Source of the DNA: Struthio camelus
Lineage: Eukaryota > Chordata > Aves > Struthioniformes > Struthionidae
DNA: 64,000 nucleotides
Assembly (NCBI RefSeq): GCF_040807025.1
Contig: NC_090947.1
Coordinates: forward strand, 10,354,001 to 10,418,000
Direction: 5' to 3'
Shown here one piece after another: positions 57,405 to 64,000 of the stretch (position 1 is the first letter of the stretch; the number at the start of each line of letters is the position of its first letter). The translations under genes and the position numbers were made by a program. The notes beneath the pieces were generated by a model, which saw only the letters and a list, made by a program, of their open reading frames with translations, did not search any database and had not been told where the DNA came from.

Positions 57405-60075
57405 CTAGGAGAAAGACAACCAAAGAATAAAACAAGATCAATGGAGGCACTGTGATTAAATATCAGCAGGAATATCAGGGTGAGGAGGGGACTGGAGAGG
57501 TTTCAAGCAGATATACCTTGAGACTATAACATTTCTATAGTTAAAGTAACAGGAGTTGCCACAAGTAGGAAGGATCTGAACTGTAACCCTTTGTGCACAT
57601 CATGTTAGCTACAAGTAACCCTTGTAAACAGCATCTTCTGGTAACAGAATCACCACCCCAAATTTGTTATGTAACTGTTATTACTCTGTGTTTGTAAGAA
57701 AAACAGAACACATGAGTACATGCAAGGGATAGGGTAACTACAAGGGCTAGCCATTACGCTAGACGGTATCTAGCATAGTTGAATCTTAAAGTTTTTCCAT
57801 CCACTGAAAACTTATCCCGGTGTCAGATGTTTTCTGGCTTACAACAGGTTAGTTAAGTGTCAGGTAGGGCCAAAAAAGCCTCCTAAAAGCGGTTTTAAAA
57901 GGCTGAAGAGATGACCTTTGGCTAAAAAGATACAGAATATTTACAAAGCTGACAGTGTCTTATGTCACTGTGTTGCACCTACTTTATTAATGAGGTGTTA
58001 GTCATTGCTGTAACTGACTACAAGAGTTTACATGTACAAGTGTTTAAATATAAAGCTCTTAGTACAGGGAAAAAACATTTGCAGAGAAACAAGAAAATCG
58101 GATCCATCATTCCAGCAGGAGATACATTCTTAACAAGGGGGTCAAGTTCTGATTAGCATGTTCACAGATCATACTCCTGTGCAGATGGTTTCTGTGACTC
58201 AAGATGAAGGCATGTTAGCATAGAAGAGCATCTTCTAGTTCCTAGTGTAGGATACTTGTTGATAAGGCTTAGGTTTGCAAATACAACATCTTTCACGCAG
58301 CTTATTCTGTATGGAATATGTACATGAATGTACATTTGCTGTAAAGGTAGAAAGTTGATCCCGTGCTAGAAGGAACTTAATACATTAATAAAGGAGGACG
58401 CCCTAAAGAGGGTTACTATTTCAAGATTTCTAGTGTGAGATATTTCTAATGTGGTCTTCCTTCAGATTATTGAAACAAATAACTTGATACTTTAATTTCT
58501 CCTTTATAAAGGAAGATTGGCATGCACTAGTATTCAAAGCTTGTCCTTCTATGGAACTGAAATATTACTTCACATACATTTTGCATTAGGCAAAGCTTAG
58601 GAGGAATTATCTCATGCTTTAGGAGTTGCACTTTGTTCTTAATTTCAACTCCTCATGAAATTGGCTCAATTCCTTCCTTTCACTAGGGAAAGATTAATTT
58701 TTCATCTAGGAGGGGGAACAAACAGGACACAAGTTCTTTTCCAGTTTGCTCTTTTGCAGCACTTTGAGCAGTGTACTTGGATGTGTACGCACCAAAAGTC
58801 ATAGATTAATTTACACTAAATTTATTATATTAAACTGTGTCCACTTTTTTCTGGGAGTAAGCCTAATACTTGCTGAAGACGATTAGTTTTATCTGAAGCA
58901 TGGGAAGAAAAACTGTCGAAGGCTGCTCGTGTTCCACAGAACAAGAGGCAACATACCTGAAACAGGTGCCAGGAAAGTTTGGTAGTAGCTGATAATCCTA
59001 AGAGCTCATACCTCAAGTGACTCTTGGCATCATTAAAACCATATGCTCTACTCTATGTTTACAGCCTTAAACTGTTTCAAAGGAAGGGAAAAGTGCTTTC
59101 AATGCCAAACCCCTCACAGATTGCATTTTTCTATTCTTGTAGGGATTTGAAGCAAGAGCAAACAGGTGAAACCTTTTCTGTGAAAGCTCCTGGAATAGCT
59201 GCTGGTGCAGCTTTTCTCTTACAGAAGGACTGGGCTATACAGCACAAGACATTTAATGTTCCTATTCTGCAAGGTTAAAGAGTACTAGAGCAAGGTATTA
59301 CATAATTCATGCTGGGAGGAAGTATGTTAAGGCCCTTTTCTAACAGCTGCCTAAATAGTCCAGAGTTGCTCTGGGGAAGAAAGGAGGTATTAACTGTAGA
59401 ACAGGACAACTTAAGAGATAAAAACCTAATCTTCCATGACTTAGTTCACCCTATTTTCCAAGTTACATTCATTGCTTAGCCAAAAGAAAGGCAGAGCTGA
59501 ATCGAGTTCCACATCATATACTACTACATTTCTTCATTTCAAATAAAGGCCTCCATTGTATATGAATACTCCTACTCCTATTCAGAACGTCAATATACGT
59601 TCCACTGACTTGAGCAAGATCTGAGCACGCAATCTCTTTGCTGAAAACGGACATTCTCATGTGCAAGACCTGACATTACTTAACTGTTTTGGTCATTGTG
59701 CCTGATTGGTATCGTCACAAAACATCACAAAGTACAAGCGTGCCTTGCAAAATGCAAAGGCTGGTCAAGGTAATGCAACGGTACTAACTTCCGTACGAAA
59801 AAGTAAACAAAAACCTAACTAAAACATGCTAGATAAATTTTCCCAGTTTTTACTAAAGAAAGAATCCTCCGCAGTGACAAGTTTCGGCTGATGCTACAGG
59901 ACTATCAAGATTGTTTTTGAGGCTCTTGCACTTACCGAGCCCATGGATCCCTCAGACCCCGCCTAGCCAGCCTTTCCTGGACTTGTTCTAGCGGTGTACC
60001 TTCTATCTTCCATTGCCTGTAGTCAGGGAGTTCCATTTTGCCATGGCCATGGCCGTGTTCATTTCCGTGCCCCAT
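57248..60075 (-). CDS. NDUFB3: NADH dehydrogenase [ubiquinone] 1 beta subcomplex subunit 3
   Basis: Accessory subunit B12 of mitochondrial complex I, in the membrane arm of the inner membrane. It is not catalytic but is needed for assembly. Two coding exons (60075-59936 and 57404-57248) give 98 aa, equal to human. The N-terminus is His-rich (HGHGHGK), followed by [17 protein letters not shown] and [21 protein letters not shown], both near-identical to the family. One membrane helix lies at about residues 73-89 ([17 protein letters not shown]). The C-terminus is basic and ends GGHH. No cleavable targeting peptide is seen, as expected for this subunit. The start is fixed by a 2-nt lead after acceptor TTGTAG. 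The first exon is noncoding and lies in the GC-rich promoter at the right edge. Confidence 0.97.
59936..60075 (-). CDS. NDUFB3: NDUFB3 coding exon 1
   Basis: The exon starts at 60077, two bases before the ATG (acceptor TTCTTGTAG). The donor GCTCG|GTAAGT leaves phase 2, splitting Arg47. Confidence 0.96.
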
Positions 60076-60077
60076 AC

Positions 60078-63000
60078 CTACAAGAAAAGATAAAGAACTT
60101 TTATTTCTCAGAGAGTATCAGCTTATTTTCACACACTTCCAAAGACCAGTATCCTGTACAGGAAGAACAGGGAGGTTACAGTCAATAACTGTAACATTGC
60201 ACGTGAAGCATCTTCTACAGCATAACTGTGCATGTAAGAACAGAAAACAAAGAGGCTGAAGACTTCATGCTGCATTTCAGAAGTTGGTGATGAAGCACAA
60301 AAAGGCAAACTGTGCCATGTTGTATTAATTATTTCTCATTAACAGCAGTTAGCTAATTTGTCTGACGCTCTACATGTTTGGTTTACTTAATATCCGTGTG
60401 CCAAAAGGTGACTGCTGTAACGGATAATCATTGCAAAAGAATTAACAGCATTATGTTATTTACAGAAAAATGTGATTTTTTTGTTACTAATAAAGACCAT
60501 CACTATGGACTTTAAAATATACAGCTGAATATAATACAAACATTGCCCAGGAATGTGAAGAATCCATGTGTAATTTAAGCACAGAAAAGCAAACAGCTCA
60601 GGACACTAACATAATAGTTCATCCAAATTTGGTATCATAGTGTCTTTGTAATCCTTTTCACAGATGACTGATCTTGAAGACATATTAGACTGTGTAAACA
60701 TTTCTGAAGTGTGGTTTAAATATTCCACACTGGACTTTTTTTTTGGTATGTCAGTTAAGGATCAGCACTACAAGTTTTTCCTGAGACTAAGCCAATAAAA
60801 TATTCTTATTTGAATCATTAGAATTTAAACACAGTCCCATGGCTTGAAAAATATCAGACTGACTTCATAACTACAATTTGCTACTTAGAATACAAAAATC
60901 AATATATTCTAAAGCTAATGCTCTAGCTTCGCGTTTAGAAAATATTGTGCTACAGTTTATCACAATTCCTTTAAACATCTGGAATTACTCAATAAAATTT
61001 AATTGAATATACACTAACTGGTCATAGTTCAATTTCAAATTCAAAATAAAAATGTAGTCAGGGAAGATCCAGATGTAAATAGCAAAGAATAGGGCATTAT
61101 GGCAGACATTAAAATCCTTATCCAACAGTAGTTTATTAAAAACATTTATGATACAAAGATGCACATATGACAAATACTAAAAACATGCAAAACTACTAGC
61201 TTTTTAAACCAACCATATTAAAAACTTGGAAGATTTTCACATAATAATAATAACAAACAGATTTTTAATATTTTTGTCACAATCTCTGTAGTGATAAAAG
61301 TTTGGTCAGATCTACTTAGAGAAGAAAATACAAATGCAGACATTCCTAATTTAATTAAAGGGAACATACTGAAGAAAAAAGTGGTACACACCTTAAGCAC
61401 ACTAGTTAAAATGGCTAAGTGTTGCATTTGATAAGGTTGGGAACTATCTAGATTTATTTTAATCTTAGCCTAGACGAAATAGGGAAGACCAAAGTGAGCT
61501 ACATAGTTAAGCTAGACAGAAGCTATGTTAACTTCTCATTGACATCATGATTTTCCACTGTTGAGATAAACAGGAAATCACTGCCTTAAATCTTAAGAGG
61601 CTGAAGTTTGCTACCCCTACAAAGTTTTAAATACTGTGTGTGAATAACACAGGGCAGTATTTATTGTTACTGCAGTGGTACCTGTTTTGTGGCTCAACAA
61701 AGTGAGTCTTCAGTGCTGCTAGTGAAAGTAGTCTATCACAGGCCCTATAATACTGAACAAAAAAATTAACTGGTGAGATCAACTAAACTTTGGAATAAGA
61801 ATTCCATTAGCATTACTACGTTGTTGACTCAGAACAATTGGACAACACTATAGCCACTGCATTTTTCAGAATCTAGAAATGCACAAGTCTGTTGACCTTT
61901 ACAGTGTATTCATGCTTCCTTCTTTCTAAATTTGATTTCCAAGGAGGGGAGACTGGTTAGTTAAGGACTGTGAAAGCGAAGGCATTTAATTTAAGTTTTA
62001 GGTGCATTGGTTCTAGCACATGAGAGACATCAGCTGCATTTTGCTTGTTTGTGTATGAGTTCTAAAGAAACATAAAAACGTGCAAAACATCTTTATATGC
62101 CATTAGGGTGAACCAGGAATAATAATAACTTGTTCATACCAAAGTAGGTTAATAATGCCATAGTGAAAGCCTTTCGAAGCCCTGATTTAAATGACAGTTT
62201 GATTTTCAGGACAGAAGCAAGCTATTTGATAATCTAAAACAGGCATGTTTTAGACAAGTTATCGCCTTGTAAGTCACCACTAACATTACATTCATGAAGC
62301 AGTTGTATAAGTTTTCTTACATTGAATAATATTAGGAAAAACTTTTTTTTCAATGTCCATAAATGCACCTCAGCAGCACTAGGGCCCATCATTTTTCAAG
62401 CTCTCCAGGGTACATCCAGAAGGTTTGAGATCAGTTTGAAAATGTCTAATTTAGATAAATTACCTTTTAACGTCACACTTTAAAATCTTCTAATATGAAG
62501 ATACTTAGAATTAGAATACTTAGAATCAAACCCACAAGGTTTGATTAATTAAACATTTTTTCATTATTCTGGCTACAGATACTGATTTCCCCAGCGTCAT
62601 AACCCATCTGACCATTTAATTCACTGAAAAAAGCAGAGCTATGATAACCAAGCTCCAAGGGAAAACAGGTGTATATTAAAGAGCTGGCTCCTCAGCTCCT
62701 TTGTAAGTTGCCACCTTTTACATCAAACACAATTGTGGCCGTAAAAGGTACAGGACAAATCAGTAAGGAAGGGGATGCACCTTACTAGTTCTTTCACAGG
62801 GCTGGGAAATCCATGTTTTATTTAGATACGTTTGTAAGAATACTAAGCAAATATCAAGATCCTTATTTTAAAAAGTGATCAAGGTGGATAGGAAGATGAA
62901 CAGAGACCTTTTCAGTGAGATGGGAAAGGCTGGAAGAAAATGATGATGACTTCACAGTCTCTATTTTTACAAAGCACCTGAAAGTTCTTTCAGCCAGAAT

Positions 63001-63533
63001 TTCCCATTTTAACACACATCTGGTAGCAAAGAACAGATTCACCGTTCTTAATTTTTAGAGAACTATCGGGAATATAACATCGCTCCGAACACAGCCTCAA
63101 AGGTCTTCGCTCTTGAAAGCCGCGGGGGCAAGGAAGGAGAATTGTCTTGGAGCAGGAAACCTGAACGAGAGCTCTAACAGAGTATGTCATTACTCCAAAA
63201 GCCAAAAATCAAACCCGTCTCCACCCTAGCGTAAAAAAACGGAGGCGCCTCTCCTAGCACTATCTGCCTTTCTACTAGAAACGGTTTTCACGCGCGTAGA
63301 CGCGCTTTAACGCGCACAGCCAGCCAGCTGCACTGCAGCACCGGGCGGGCACTCGCCGCCACCAGAAACAAACTATTAACGCCTCTGCGGAACGGGGCCG
63401 AGAGGCGCCACCGGCACGGCACGGCACGGCACGGCACGGCACGGCACGGCACGGCACGGCGGCTCCCCGGGTGGCGGGGGGACCCCCCTCCGGGGTCGGG
63501 CCGGCCCGCCCACCCCCACCGAGGACCCGCTAC
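60078..63533. other. First intron of NDUFB3
   Basis: AT-rich for most of its length, becoming CpG-dense from about 63110. No other exon seen. The pentamer array lies near its 5' end. Confidence 0.6.
63412..63460. repeat. (CGGCA)9 pentamer array
   Basis: Nine perfect CGGCA units plus CGGC, about 75 nt inside the NDUFB3 first intron. Each unit carries a CpG, so the array adds to the island. The Cys-Arg-Ala-Val-Pro open frame through it is an artefact. Confidence 0.95.
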
Positions 63534-63620
63534 CTGCCTGCTCCGCGACCCTCCTTCAGGACACAACCGCCGCCTGGAAGCGGAAGTCGGGCTGTGGGAC
63601 GGCCTCTGCGGGAAGCACAG
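63534..63620 (-). other. NDUFB3: Noncoding first exon of NDUFB3 (5' end uncertain)
   Basis: Donor GGCAG|GTAGCG at 63534/63533 on the minus strand. It sits directly downstream of paired ETS sites. Splicing to 60077 would put G at -3 of the start codon, a good context. The upper boundary is a guess. Confidence 0.5.
63576..63587 (+). promoter_or_regulatory. Tandem ETS (GABPA/NRF-2-type) sites
   Basis: GGAAGCGGAAGT holds two GGAA cores 6 bp apart, i.e. ACTTCCGCTTCC on the NDUFB3-sense strand. Paired GABPA sites near the start are typical of nuclear genes for oxidative phosphorylation. Confidence 0.5.
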
Positions 63621-63884
63621 CCCGCTACGAAGGTTCCGGGCAGCTCCCGTTCTGCCCCCTCGAGCTCCCTCCCGGTGCCGTGGCGAAGGCGCCGAGGCCT
63701 CCTCCCGCCGCTCTTCCCTGCCGGCGGCACTCCCGGCGCCGCCGCGGCTTGACGAGACGGGTCGCGGAACGACCTGGAGCGACACCGCCGACCCCGGCGG
63801 AGGCCTGTGGGGGGGGGGGAAACGGAGGAAGAACGGCCAATCAGCGCGGTGCTTGTTGGGGGCGGGCGCGACCCAATGGGCGGG
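63621..63884. promoter_or_regulatory. Divergent promoter of NDUFB3 and a plus-strand gene
   Basis: GC-rich core with CCAAT boxes at 63837-63841 (in a GGCCAATCAGC context) and 63873-63877, and GC boxes at 63858-63866 and 63878-63884. In human, NDUFB3 and HYCC2 (FAM126B) are head to head, and this layout fits. Start points on either strand are not fixed by sequence alone. Confidence 0.6.
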
Positions 63885-64000
63885 TGCGTTGTTGAGCTGT
63901 GGGGCTGGCAGTGGCTGGAGGTGGCAGTGGAGGAGAAGAGGGTGAGGGGGCGGCGGTAATAGCAGTCGGTACCGGCGCTGTTGGGTGGCGGCTGGGGCTG
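63885..64000 (+). other. Possible 5'UTR start of HYCC2 (FAM126B), cut by the window edge
   Basis: G-rich sequence (GGTGGCAGTGGAGGAGAAGAGG) just downstream of the CCAAT and GC boxes. No coding sequence lies inside the window. The identity rests only on conserved gene order with human. Confidence 0.3.

Noticed and set aside
63288-63785. Cys-Arg-Ala-Val-Pro repeat protein at the NDUFB3 promoter
   Set aside because: Translation of the CGGCA pentamer array and the surrounding GC-rich promoter.
1-64000. LINE, LTR or endogenous viral insertions, tRNA genes and CRISPR arrays
   Set aside because: I saw no convincing LTR pair, reverse-transcriptase frame, tRNA-like fold or spaced repeat array. Old, diverged repeats could still be missed by eye.

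Overview
The window is vertebrate nuclear DNA, most likely from a bird (at least a sauropsid). Evidence: intron-split genes with GT-AG boundaries, short introns, three CpG-island promoters, few recognisable transposons, and a death-effector-domain (DED) caspase cluster containing a third caspase besides CASP10 and CFLAR. The species cannot be named from the sequence.

Layout. All four assembled genes are on the minus strand, so they read right to left. NDUFB3 (complex I subunit, 98 aa) has coding exons at 60075-59936 and 57404-57248, with a noncoding first exon near 63534-63620. It faces a divergent GC-rich promoter at the right edge that should also drive a plus-strand gene (HYCC2/FAM126B by synteny with human). 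CFLAR (c-FLIP, 489 aa) has nine coding exons from 45373 to 33629; its CpG-island promoter is at about 51.3-52.3 kb. CASP10 (538 aa) has ten coding exons from 25062 to 16336; its CpG-island promoter is at about 27.5-28.3 kb. The fourth gene is a divergent caspase-8-like DED caspase (about 444 aa), seven coding exons from 10467 to 3094. It is best explained as CASP18, the DED caspase absent from placental mammals; CASP8 proper would then lie beyond the left edge.

How they work together. CFLAR, CASP10 and the caspase-8-like gene have the same ground plan: two tandem DEDs on three exons with phases 2, 0 and 1, a variable linker, a short exon starting the caspase fold, one large p20 exon and one p10 exon. 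This marks tandem duplication. In the death-receptor pathway the proteins would meet on FADD filaments. The two caspases keep their catalytic His and Cys. CFLAR has Arg and Tyr there and is the inactive regulator. NDUFB3 is an unrelated housekeeping neighbour, kept in the same order in human.

The non-genic sequence is mostly plain intron and spacer. It includes a perfect 44-copy AGAGGG array in a CFLAR intron, a 16-bp minisatellite beside it, a pentamer array next to the NDUFB3 first exon, and two identical YY1-type sites in the CFLAR CpG island. All splice joins were made by eye from consensus sites, reading frame and remembered family sequence; no alignment was run.
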